5,684 bases of DNA, from NCBI GenBank assembly GCA_003643975.1, contig QNAR01000117.1:1-5684 (forward strand), in the 5' to 3' direction. Positions 1 through 5,505 of the stretch are shown piece by piece. The notes below the pieces were generated by a model. That model ran no database searches and was not told where the DNA came from. It saw only the letters and a program-made list of their open reading frames with translations. The DNA is from Thermotogae bacterium (GTDB lineage Bacteria; Thermotogota; Thermotogae; Petrotogales; Kosmotogaceae). Made by a program: the position numbers and the translations under genes. The stretch's first letter is position 1; each line of letters starts with the position of its first letter.

Positions 1-558
1 GAAATATTCAAGATCTGGAACGGAGGCCTTGCCATACACGGGGCTATTTTTGGAGCATTACTGTCGGGCTTTTTGTATACCAGATTAAGGAAAAGCGCTG
101 GAATAAGTTTTTGGCAGGCTTCAGATATATTTACTTCCGTCCTTCCCCTTGCTCAGGCTATTGGGCGCTGGGGAAATTTCATGAATCACGAAGCCTACGG
201 TGCTCCAACGAATTTGCCATGGAAAATGTACGTCCCACCTGCTTACCGAATGCCAGGATTTGGCCAATATGAGTATTTCCACCCCACCTTTTTATACGAG
301 AGCTTGTGGGATCTCTTCGTTTTTTTCCTTGTTTTCAACTACACCAGAAAATCCCGAAAAAGATACGGAGAAACAACCGGGCTTTATCTGGTTTTGTATT
401 CAGCAGGCAGATATTTTGTGGAAGGGCTACGTCTGGATAGCCTGAAAGTAGGAGAATTCCGCACAGCGCAAGTTATTTCCATTATCCTTATGATCTGTGG
501 TGCCCTGTTGTATTTGTACTCGAAAAGAAAAGGCGAAGCAGTGAGAAGAGTTTCTTAA
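1..558 (+). CDS. lgt: Prolipoprotein diacylglyceryl transferase, 5' end outside window
   Basis: Lgt is an inner-membrane enzyme that transfers a diacylglyceryl group from phosphatidylglycerol to the lipobox cysteine of prolipoproteins, the first step of lipoprotein maturation. The frame is open from base 1 and ends at TAA 556-558, giving 185 visible residues; the family is about 260-290 residues, so roughly 80-100 N-terminal residues lie upstream. Visible family motifs are GGLAIHG (bases 22-42, containing the conserved histidine), the Lgt signature GRWGNFMNHEAYG (163-201, a full match to the PROSITE-type pattern), HPTFLYES (280-303) and RYFVEGLRLDS (409-441). Hydrophobic stretches around 304-339 and 466-525 fit the last membrane helices, followed by a basic cytoplasmic tail. 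A TTG at 73 could look like a start but lies inside the conserved domain, so it is not the real one. The 3' 71 nt overlap the convergent rdgB gene. No intrinsic terminator is evident after the stop. Confidence 0.96.
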   Translation, partial: EIFKIWNGGLAIHGAIFGALLSGFLYTRLRKSAGISFWQASDIFTSVLPLAQAIGRWGNFMNHEAYGAPTNLPWKMYVPPAYRMPGFGQYEYFHPTFLYESLWDLFVFFLVFNYTRKSRKRYGETTGLYLVLYSAGRYFVEGLRLDSLKVGEFRTAQVISIILMICGALLYLYSKRKGEAVRRVS

Positions 559-1099
559 AGGCTGTCGCTCTATGGCTAATTGTCGATTTCACTTCCTCCC
601 CCAATTCGCCAAAGGTCATATTGTAACCTTCAGGCACAAATATCGGGTCGTATCCAAATCCTCGAGCGCCTCTTATTTCAAATGCAATAGTGCCCTCAAC
701 AACTCCTTCGGCGGCAAGCACCACGCCGGTGGGGTGATAGTAAACCGCGGCGCACTTGAAGCGCGCTTTTCTATTTTCTTCACTCTCCAGCCGTGTTAAG
801 AGCTCTTCCATTCTTTCTGTATATGGGTATCCATCCATGAACCTCGCAGATTTGATCCCGGGGAAACCACCCAATGCATCAATTTCAAGCCCCGAATCAT
901 CTGCTATCAATGGAATTTTTAAATGCTTGAAGCTTTCAACCTTTATCAGCGCATTCTGCAAAAAGCTATCCCCTTTTTCTTCAATCTCTATCTTGTTATT
1001 TATGACAGAAGTAATGGGAACGATTGTCCAATCATTGCCTGCCAGCGCGCTGATTTCGCCGACCTTATGCTTGTTACCTGTCACAAGATATATTTTCAT
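488..1099 (-). CDS. rdgB: RdgB/HAM1-family dITP/XTP pyrophosphatase
   Basis: This protein hydrolyses non-canonical purine nucleoside triphosphates (dITP, ITP, XTP) to the monophosphate plus pyrophosphate, keeping deaminated purines out of nucleic acids; it is cytosolic. The 203-residue length is normal for the family. Motifs in order: TGNKHK (residues 7-12, nucleotide binding), EEKGDSFLQNALIK (40-53), the metal/catalytic block ADDSGLEIDALGGFPG (66-81) followed by SARF, GFGYDPIF (147-154) and SHRA (175-178). The ATG at 1099-1097 overlaps the rpe stop in an ATGA arrangement, and AAGGAG (1113-1108) lies 8 nt upstream, so the start is secure and translation is probably coupled to rpe. It is the last gene of the minus-strand operon. 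Residues 181-203 and the stop lie antisense to the end of lgt; this tail (FSLLRLFFSSTNTTGHHRS) is beyond the conserved fold and looks like run-on into the neighbour's gene. Confidence 0.96.
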   Translation of the reverse strand: MKIYLVTGNKHKVGEISALAGNDWTIVPITSVINNKIEIEEKGDSFLQNALIKVESFKHLKIPLIADDSGLEIDALGGFPGIKSARFMDGYPYTERMEELLTRLESEENRKARFKCAAVYYHPTGVVLAAEGVVEGTIAFEIRGARGFGYDPIFVPEGYNMTFGELGEEVKSTISHRATAFKKLFSLLRLFFSSTNTTGHHRS

Positions 1100-1743
1100 C
1101 GCTTTAACTCCTTCACTTTTTCGATCACTTCTTTTGGAGAATCACTTCTGAAAATAGCTGCCCCCATGACGAGAATGTCCGCTCCGTATTCCACAACAGT
1201 GGGAGCGGTGTTCAGGTTTATTCCACCATCAACGGCCAGCTGATAGCTTAACCCTTTTTCTCGACGTATGGAATCCAGTTGCCTAATCTTCTCTGCGGCA
1301 AGGGAAATGAACTTCTGGCCGGTGAATCCCGGGTTTACGGTCATAACTAACACCCCATCGAGAAAGGGCAAGATGCTTTCCAAAGCATTCACCGGAGTGT
1401 GGGGGTTCAGGGCAACAAAAGCTTCGACATTTCTCGATTTAATCCTTTCAAGCAGTCGGTGAAGGTGAGTTTCCGCTTCAATATGTACAGCGATAATCCT
1501 GGCACCGAAATCCATAAACCTATCCACATATCTTGATGGATCTGAAATCATAAGATGGACATCAAGAGGCAAGGTATCAACCCTATTTAAGGCTTCAAGC
1601 AGCGGAAATCCAAAGGTGATGTTCGGCACAAAATGCCCATCCATGACATCGATATGTAAATAATCGGCCGTTTTGATTTTATCAAGTTCTTGCTGGAGGT
1701 TCAGAAAATTTGCCGCGAGTATCGAAGGAGATACCTTTATCAT
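1096..1743 (-). CDS. rpe: Ribulose-phosphate 3-epimerase
   Basis: Rpe interconverts D-ribulose 5-phosphate and D-xylulose 5-phosphate in the pentose phosphate pathway; it is a cytosolic metal-dependent (beta/alpha)8 barrel. The 215-residue protein has the expected blocks: PSILAANF (5-12), the first signature LHIDVMDGHFVPNIT (29-43) with metal/catalytic H30 and D32, DVHLM (61-65) with metal ligand H63, VNPGFTGQKF (136-145), VDGGIN (171-176) with catalytic D172, and the phosphate-binding GAAIF segment (194-198). I chose the ATG at 1743-1741. A longer frame from GTG 1752 is possible, but that GTG is part of the Shine-Dalgarno sequence AGAGGTGG (1756-1749), which sits 6 nt before the ATG, and family members begin just before the KVSPSILAA strand. 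The ATG overlaps the rsgA stop by one base (TGATG), and the TGA stop overlaps the rdgB ATG. Placement after rsgA is the widespread bacterial arrangement. Confidence 0.97.
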   Translation of the reverse strand: MIKVSPSILAANFLNLQQELDKIKTADYLHIDVMDGHFVPNITFGFPLLEALNRVDTLPLDVHLMISDPSRYVDRFMDFGARIIAVHIEAETHLHRLLERIKSRNVEAFVALNPHTPVNALESILPFLDGVLVMTVNPGFTGQKFISLAAEKIRQLDSIRREKGLSYQLAVDGGINLNTAPTVVEYGADILVMGAAIFRSDSPKEVIEKVKELKR

Positions 1744-2648
1744 CACTTCCACCTCTTTTTTCCCTTGTTTTTTTCCTGAAGCTCTTTGTACATTTTTCTA
1801 TAGCTTTCATACCTCGTCGATGGAATATCACCCGTTTCTACTAGTTCCTTTATATAACAACCGGGCTCATCGATGTGGGCGCAATCGGAAAAAGCACAGT
1901 AACCACCGTGCACTTTCAATTCTCTGAAATAATCTTTCAACTCTTCAGGAAGTATTTCAGGCAATTCCAGCGAAGCAAAGCCCGGTGTATCGGCCACATA
2001 CCCACCGAAGTCAAATTCAAGGAGTTCTACCCTTGTTGTTGTGTGCTTTCCCCTGTCAAGTCTTTTTGAAATATCGGAAGTTCTCAATTTCAATCCGGGT
2101 TTAAGAGCATTCAAAAGGCTGCTTTTCCCCACGCCTGACATACCTGCCATCGTGGATATTTTACCCCTGAACACCTCTCTTAAGAGGTCCATGTTGTAAC
2201 CCGTTTTAGCCGATACTTCTATTATGCTGTAATATTCGCCATAAGTGTGATATAACTCAAGTAATGCCTTTCTGGAGCTTAAAAGGTCAACCTTGTTCAC
2301 AGCTATTATCGTAGGCAGTGTACTGTATTCAGCAAGAATGAGAAATCTATCCAGTATGTAAAATGAGACAGCGGGTTCTTCAAGGCATGTAACAAGTACT
2401 ATCTGGTCCACATTTGCTATACGCGGTCTTTTGAGTTCATTTCGACGGTTGAGTATATTCTCCACTTTTCCTGTTCCATCACCTGTGGGAACGAACTCCA
2501 CCACATCGCCCACTATGGGCCTGATACCAAGTTTCTTGAAACGCCCTGGCATATCACATAGATAGTGCTTTCGGCTGTGCAATTCACTTACAATGAGCGT
2601 CCGGCTATCATAGCGGATCACATTTCCCTTTAACCTTTCAGCGCTCAA
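1743..2648 (-). CDS. rsgA: Ribosome small-subunit biogenesis GTPase RsgA
   Basis: RsgA (YjeQ/EngC) is a circularly permuted GTPase that binds the maturing 30S subunit and checks the decoding region late in assembly. The 301 residues show the complete architecture: an N-terminal OB-fold domain (about 1-70), then G motifs in permuted order: G4 NKVD (118-121), G5 SAKTG (146-150), G1 P-loop GMSGVGKSS (169-177), G2 region RGKHTTT (199-205) and G3 DTPGF (220-224), then a C-terminal zinc-binding domain with C251, C256, H258 and C264. The start is TTG 2648-2646, overlapping the rlmN stop as TTGA, with a G-rich AGGGGGG ribosome-binding site 8 nt upstream; starting here gives an N-terminus of the length I recall for the Thermotoga maritima protein. 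A GTG nine codons later is possible but would trim the first OB strand. The basic C-terminal tail (NKGKKRWK) fits rRNA contact. In many Firmicutes stp and prkC precede this gene; here rlmN does. Confidence 0.97.
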   Translation of the reverse strand: MSAERLKGNVIRYDSRTLIVSELHSRKHYLCDMPGRFKKLGIRPIVGDVVEFVPTGDGTGKVENILNRRNELKRPRIANVDQIVLVTCLEEPAVSFYILDRFLILAEYSTLPTIIAVNKVDLLSSRKALLELYHTYGEYYSIIEVSAKTGYNMDLLREVFRGKISTMAGMSGVGKSSLLNALKPGLKLRTSDISKRLDRGKHTTTRVELLEFDFGGYVADTPGFASLELPEILPEELKDYFRELKVHGGYCAFSDCAHIDEPGCYIKELVETGDIPSTRYESYRKMYKELQEKNKGKKRWK

Positions 2649-3676
2649 CGCTTATCCCCCCTGAGCTCTCGCCTTCTTAACTGCCCACAGGCTGCATCTA
2701 TATCTGTGCCCTTTTCCACTCTAAGAGCCGCTTCAATTCCCAGTTTATTAAGTTCTTCCTCAAAAGCCTTTGATCTGTCAACGGGAGGACGATGAAATTG
2801 TGGAACCACGGGGTTGATTGGTATCAGGTTCACAAAGCTTTTTAAGCCTCTTAATAAGCGCGCCAGATTTTTGGCATCTTTGAAAGAATCATTTATATCC
2901 TCTATCAATATGTATTCAAAGGTTATCCGGTTACCCGTTTTTTTCTGGTAGTATCTCAATGCTTCAAAGAGTTCCTCAATGGAGAAACGCCTGTTAATGG
3001 GCATGAGCCTGCTTCGTTTTTCATTGTCGGCTGCGTGAAGTGAAACGGAGAGCTTGATAGCAAGTCCTGAATCCGCAAGCTCTTTTATTCCATTGGGAAT
3101 GCCCGCAGTGGAAATGGTGAAATGCCTTATCCCGAGATTTCTTCCTTTTTCATCGTGCAGGATTTCAATACTCTTGAAAAGAGACTTACTGTTCATAAAT
3201 GGTTCACCCATACCCATGAAAACAATGTTATCGACGTCTTCATTTATCTCTTTTTCCATGTATAAAACCTGAGCCACGATTTCCGAAGTGCTCAGATTTC
3301 TTTTAAATCCGCTGAGCCCCGTTGCGCAAAAGGCACAGCCAAGCTGGCAACCAACCTGAGTAGAAATGCAAAAAGTGATATGTTCAGAATGGCGAATAAC
3401 CACCGATTCAATGTATTCGTTATCATACAATTTCCAAAGAAATTTCTCTGTTCCATCCTTTGCTTTTTGCCTGCTTTTCATTGAAAAAACCGGAAAGGCA
3501 AAACGCTCTTTTAGAAAAACCCGATTGCCCTTCGACAGGTTTGTCATTGCTTCAAAATCAAACACTCTCTTTTTGTATATCCAATCGAATATTTGATCAG
3601 CCCTGAATCGTTCAAGGCCCAATTCCTGAATTTCGCGTTTTAGCTCTTCATAACTCAAGGAGAGTATTTCTGTCAA
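2645..3676 (-). CDS. rlmN: Dual-specificity 23S rRNA (A2503) and tRNA (A37) C2-methyltransferase RlmN
   Basis: RlmN is a radical-SAM enzyme that methylates C2 of adenosine 2503 in 23S rRNA, in the peptidyltransferase centre, and A37 in some tRNAs, influencing decoding accuracy. The 343 residues include the N-terminal helical RNA-binding domain (about 1-90, with LGLERFRADQIFDWIY at 19-34), the 4Fe-4S cluster motif CxxxCxxC (C110, C114, C117), the SAM-binding GMGEP block (155-159), ISTAG (188-192), LSVSLHA (209-215), and the C-terminal catalytic cysteine C330 in GTDIDAACGQL. C103, seven residues before the cluster, matches the second catalytic cysteine of E. coli RlmN. All catalytic residues are present. 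The start is TTG 3676-3674: an in-frame stop lies just upstream, GGTGG (3688-3684) serves as ribosome-binding site, and the N-terminus aligns with the recalled Thermotoga homologue. The stop overlaps the rsgA TTG start. An 18-nt gap, the only one in the operon, separates it from the upstream gene. Confidence 0.97.
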   Translation of the reverse strand: MTEILSLSYEELKREIQELGLERFRADQIFDWIYKKRVFDFEAMTNLSKGNRVFLKERFAFPVFSMKSRQKAKDGTEKFLWKLYDNEYIESVVIRHSEHITFCISTQVGCQLGCAFCATGLSGFKRNLSTSEIVAQVLYMEKEINEDVDNIVFMGMGEPFMNSKSLFKSIEILHDEKGRNLGIRHFTISTAGIPNGIKELADSGLAIKLSVSLHAADNEKRSRLMPINRRFSIEELFEALRYYQKKTGNRITFEYILIEDINDSFKDAKNLARLLRGLKSFVNLIPINPVVPQFHRPPVDRSKAFEEELNKLGIEAALRVEKGTDIDAACGQLRRRELRGDKR

Positions 3677-3694
3677 GTCATCACCACCAAAATA

Positions 3695-4699
3695 TCATCG
3701 TTTTTTCAGATATGTGATAAAACAGGGCTTCGGTGCATCAGGCGGAAAGTAATAAACACCATAATCCTGTTCTGTTCCTCTCAAGTCTTTTCCAAGAGTG
3801 CTATCAAAGTTCACATATTCGTATCCATTCTCCGCGAGCTCGAGAACAAGGTCGTGTGTTTCTTCCAAACTATAAGTTTCAAGCAACAAGAAAAAGTCTT
3901 TAGTATCTATCTCCATTATCTCTCGAAGAAGCTGTTCCTTTGAATTTGAAAATGACTCCCGTTTCAGAGTGGAAAAAAGCCAGGGTCGCTCATTTAAAAG
4001 AGAGAGAGCACTGCCAGCTTTTTTTACCATCTTTTCCTTCATACCCTTCAAGATATATTCCATTTCATCTATTCGGTGCAGTTTAGGGGCTCCGATTCCC
4101 CTTTCCACAAGCAAGACTGCATCGGAAAAATCGCTGCCCGCAAAAATAAATCCTCTTTCTTCCAGCTCTGTTAACATTTGTGGATCAACAACATAAGTTT
4201 CCATCGGGGGAGCCTGGTTATACTCCAGCACAGGTCTTATATCTCTCATATAAGGGAGCTTTTCTATGTAGTTCACCAGCCATTGAGGGTGAGAGTATCT
4301 CAACCACAAAGGCAAGCCACTCAAATCCACACGTTCCTTTGTGATTTTTCTCAATACTGCATTAACCAAATTTCTGAAACTTCTGACGCCCACAAGTTCA
4401 ACACTCTCTTTTATAGCGGCGTATTCAGGCACGGCATTTAGAAAATAGAGCTGAAAAACTCCCAGCCTTAATACATTCCTCACAGCTACGGGGAGTTTAT
4501 CCGGTTTTTTCAGATATTCCTTCAGAATATGGTCTATGAGAACGCGCTTTCTCAAAGTACCCAAATACAGATTTACAGTGAACTTCCTTGCTTCAAAAGA
4601 AAGGGTGGAGAGCGCTATCTCCACCTTTTTTGATGGTATATATCCATTTTTATCGAAGTAGTTGAGTATCTCCAGTGCTATTTCCCGGCTTCCTTTCAT
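3695..4699 (-). CDS. RsmB-like protein with NusB domain; methyltransferase core deleted, probably inactive
   Basis: The gene sits where rsmB (16S rRNA m5C967 methyltransferase) normally lies, before rlmN. Its 334 residues compare with about 430 for RsmB. Residues 1-125 match the NusB-like RNA-binding domain (SREIALEIL, AVRNVLRLGVFQL, EYAAIKESVEL, RNLVNAVLRKI). Residues 131-207 match the linker and start of the catalytic region (LRYSHPQWLV, NQAPPM, SDAVLLVERG). MVKKAGSALSLL (224-235) corresponds to the E. coli VQDASAQ strand, and NERPWLFSTLKRE (236-248) to the RRHPDIKWLRRDRD region, so about 90 residues carrying motif I (DLCAAPGGKT) and DAPCS are missing. The later TCS nucleophile motif is TYS (275-277). 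The C-terminus (PCFITYLKKR) again matches RsmB. The frame is intact with no sign of frameshift, and the ATG at 4699 overlaps the upstream stop (TGATG). I infer loss of methylation with retained RNA or ribosome binding; the exact role is unknown. Confidence 0.85.
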   Translation of the reverse strand: MKGSREIALEILNYFDKNGYIPSKKVEIALSTLSFEARKFTVNLYLGTLRKRVLIDHILKEYLKKPDKLPVAVRNVLRLGVFQLYFLNAVPEYAAIKESVELVGVRSFRNLVNAVLRKITKERVDLSGLPLWLRYSHPQWLVNYIEKLPYMRDIRPVLEYNQAPPMETYVVDPQMLTELEERGFIFAGSDFSDAVLLVERGIGAPKLHRIDEMEYILKGMKEKMVKKAGSALSLLNERPWLFSTLKRESFSNSKEQLLREIMEIDTKDFFLLLETYSLEETHDLVLELAENGYEYVNFDSTLGKDLRGTEQDYGVYYFPPDAPKPCFITYLKKR

Positions 4700-5385
4700 C
4701 AGTTACGATCACCGAAAAGCCCCGAAATAAAAAGCATTCGCAACAATTGCATCAGGGCCATAGCCACGGAAGCCACATAGGTCATAGCAGCTGCGTTCAA
4801 CACCTGATCGACCGCGGCGAGTTCCCTTTGGGGCATGCCCATTCTATTCAACAGGACGTGGGCCCTTTTACTGGCATTCAATTCTACGGGTAACGTTATA
4901 AGGGTGAATAGGACAACAAGTAAAAATAGCAGGATACCAAATTTCATCAACGCCGGAGACCAGAATAAAAGACCCATGAGGAAGATTATCCAGCTAAAAC
5001 CGGACCCAAAGCTTGCCACCGGGGCAAAAACATTTCGAATCTCCAATGGAGCATACTTCTCCTTGTGCTGAATCGCATGCCCTATTTCATGGGCAACTAT
5101 ACCAAGAGCCGCAATGGAATGGCTGTTAAAAGTTGAAGAGGACAGCCTCACAACCCTTGACCTTGGATCATAGTGGTCTGAGAGTTTTCCTGGAATGGAT
5201 TCAATTTTCACCTCAAAGAGACCTGCACTATCGAGCAGCCTTCTAGCCAGTTCGGCACCGTTAAGGCCAAAACTGGAATTTATGCGGGAATATTTGTGAA
5301 ATCTTTGCTGTACAAGAGATTGAGCCCATATGGCTAAAATAATCGCCGGGATCAAAAATATAAACGTTGGATCCCAGAAAAGCAT
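4699..5385 (-). CDS. YugP-type membrane zinc metallopeptidase (Zn_peptidase_2 family)
   Basis: This is an integral-membrane neutral zinc metallopeptidase of the YugP/PF04298 type; its physiological substrate is not established. The 228 residues (family about 220-230) hold a first membrane helix (about 7-24), the family block DHYDPRSRVVRLS (70-82), the zinc site HEIGH (99-103) within GIVAHEIGHAIQH, two further hydrophobic helices (about 128-143 and 147-166), a conserved PVELNAS (166-172) whose E168 is a plausible third zinc ligand, and a C-terminal hydrophobic stretch (about 198-220) containing the AAAMTYVA segment typical of the family. The ATG 5385-5383 has a near-perfect ribosome-binding site, GGAGGTG (5397-5391), 5 nt upstream. 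It is the first gene of the minus-strand operon, and its stop overlaps the start of the RsmB-like gene by one base. From recollection, the same neighbour precedes rsmB in many Clostridia, supporting an old linkage between this protease and the translation cluster. Confidence 0.94.
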   Translation of the reverse strand: MLFWDPTFIFLIPAIILAIWAQSLVQQRFHKYSRINSSFGLNGAELARRLLDSAGLFEVKIESIPGKLSDHYDPRSRVVRLSSSTFNSHSIAALGIVAHEIGHAIQHKEKYAPLEIRNVFAPVASFGSGFSWIIFLMGLLFWSPALMKFGILLFLLVVLFTLITLPVELNASKRAHVLLNRMGMPQRELAAVDQVLNAAAMTYVASVAMALMQLLRMLFISGLFGDRN

Positions 5386-5404
5386 TCAACCACCTCCAGC
5401 CATT

Positions 5405-5441
5405 ATTATATCACCATATTTTTGACTTTTCTTTAATTATA
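5405..5441 (-). promoter_or_regulatory. Candidate -10 elements for the minus-strand operon
   Basis: Two exact TATAAT hexamers occur on the minus strand between the divergent genes, at 5441-5436 and 5410-5405. The upstream one would start transcription near 5429 and give a leader of about 44 nt. The downstream one would place the start near 5398, at the edge of the GGAGGTG ribosome-binding site, so it is the less likely of the two. Neither has a good TTGACA-like -35 at 16-18 nt spacing, so the choice is unresolved. All six genes down to rdgB would depend on this region, since no other gap longer than 18 nt exists in the cluster. Confidence 0.45.
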
Positions 5442-5443
5442 CA

Positions 5444-5457
5444 GTTCAAATCTGAAC
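5444..5457. repeat. Short perfect inverted repeat, candidate operator
   Basis: The sequence GTTCA-AATC-TGAAC has perfect 5-bp arms around a 4-bp centre. It lies in the 120-bp divergent region, just upstream of the minus-strand TATAAT at 5441-5436 and across the -35 position expected for the plus-strand promoter, which is where a repressor or activator site could act on both transcripts. The arms do not extend further, and a palindrome this short can arise by chance, so function is only a suggestion. Confidence 0.3.
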
Positions 5458-5471
5458 GCTCACCGCTGTGG

Positions 5472-5477
5472 TAAAAT
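5472..5477 (+). promoter_or_regulatory. Candidate -10 element for the CPIC-motif gene
   Basis: TAAAAT differs from the consensus TATAAT at one position and would start transcription near 5484, leaving a leader of about 22 nt ahead of the ATG at 5506. No clear -35 lies 17 nt upstream (5449-5454 reads AATCTG); a TTGACT at 5422-5427 is too far away to pair with it. If this is the promoter, it may need an activator or an alternative sigma factor. Confidence 0.4.
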
Positions 5478-5494
5478 GAAGAAAATCAACCATT

Positions 5495-5502
5495 AGGAGA
5501 GG
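5495..5502 (+). promoter_or_regulatory. Ribosome-binding site of the CPIC-motif gene
   Basis: AGGAGAGG ends 3 nt before the ATG at 5506, and its AGGAG core ends 6 nt before it. This strong Shine-Dalgarno sequence supports the chosen start and shows the gene is a genuine plus-strand gene divergent from the operon. Confidence 0.75.
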
Positions 5503-5505
5503 AAC

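Noticed and set aside
73..558. TTG 73 as the true start of a short lgt
   Set aside because: The frame is open to base 1, and the upstream codons encode the conserved GGLAIHG block of Lgt, so the gene simply extends beyond the window.
756..1151. Plus-strand open frame of 131 codons opposite rdgB and the end of rpe
   Set aside because: It is antisense to two genes with complete family motifs, has no ribosome-binding site or recognisable domain, and its composition reads like the reverse strand of coding sequence.
1741..1752. GTG at 1752 as a start for rpe, adding three residues
   Set aside because: The GTG lies inside the Shine-Dalgarno sequence AGAGGTGG of the ATG at 1743, and homologues begin at the MIKVSPS position; the ATG is preferred.
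1673..1927. Plus-strand open frame opposite the rpe/rsgA junction
   Set aside because: It is a shadow of rsgA and rpe with no motif, no ribosome-binding site and low-complexity aromatic-rich translation.
3671..3690. Mini-cistron GTG-GTG-ATG-ACT-TGA just before and overlapping the rlmN TTG start
   Set aside because: It is only four codons, shares its bases with the rlmN ribosome-binding site, and such strings are expected by chance; without translation data it is not a feature.
3695..4699. Frameshift or sequencing error hiding the methyltransferase core of the RsmB-like gene
   Set aside because: I looked in the other minus-strand frames for coding equivalents of AAPGGK and PCSG and found none; the frame is continuous, and the flanking homology joins directly, which fits a real deletion.
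4178..4893. Plus-strand open frames opposite the RsmB-like and zinc-peptidase genes
   Set aside because: They are antisense shadows of clearly coding minus-strand genes and show no recognisable domain or initiation signal.
5422..5443. TTGACT (5422-5427) with TATACA (5438-5443) as a plus-strand promoter
   Set aside because: The spacing is only 10 nt, far short of the 16-18 nt needed by a standard housekeeping sigma factor.
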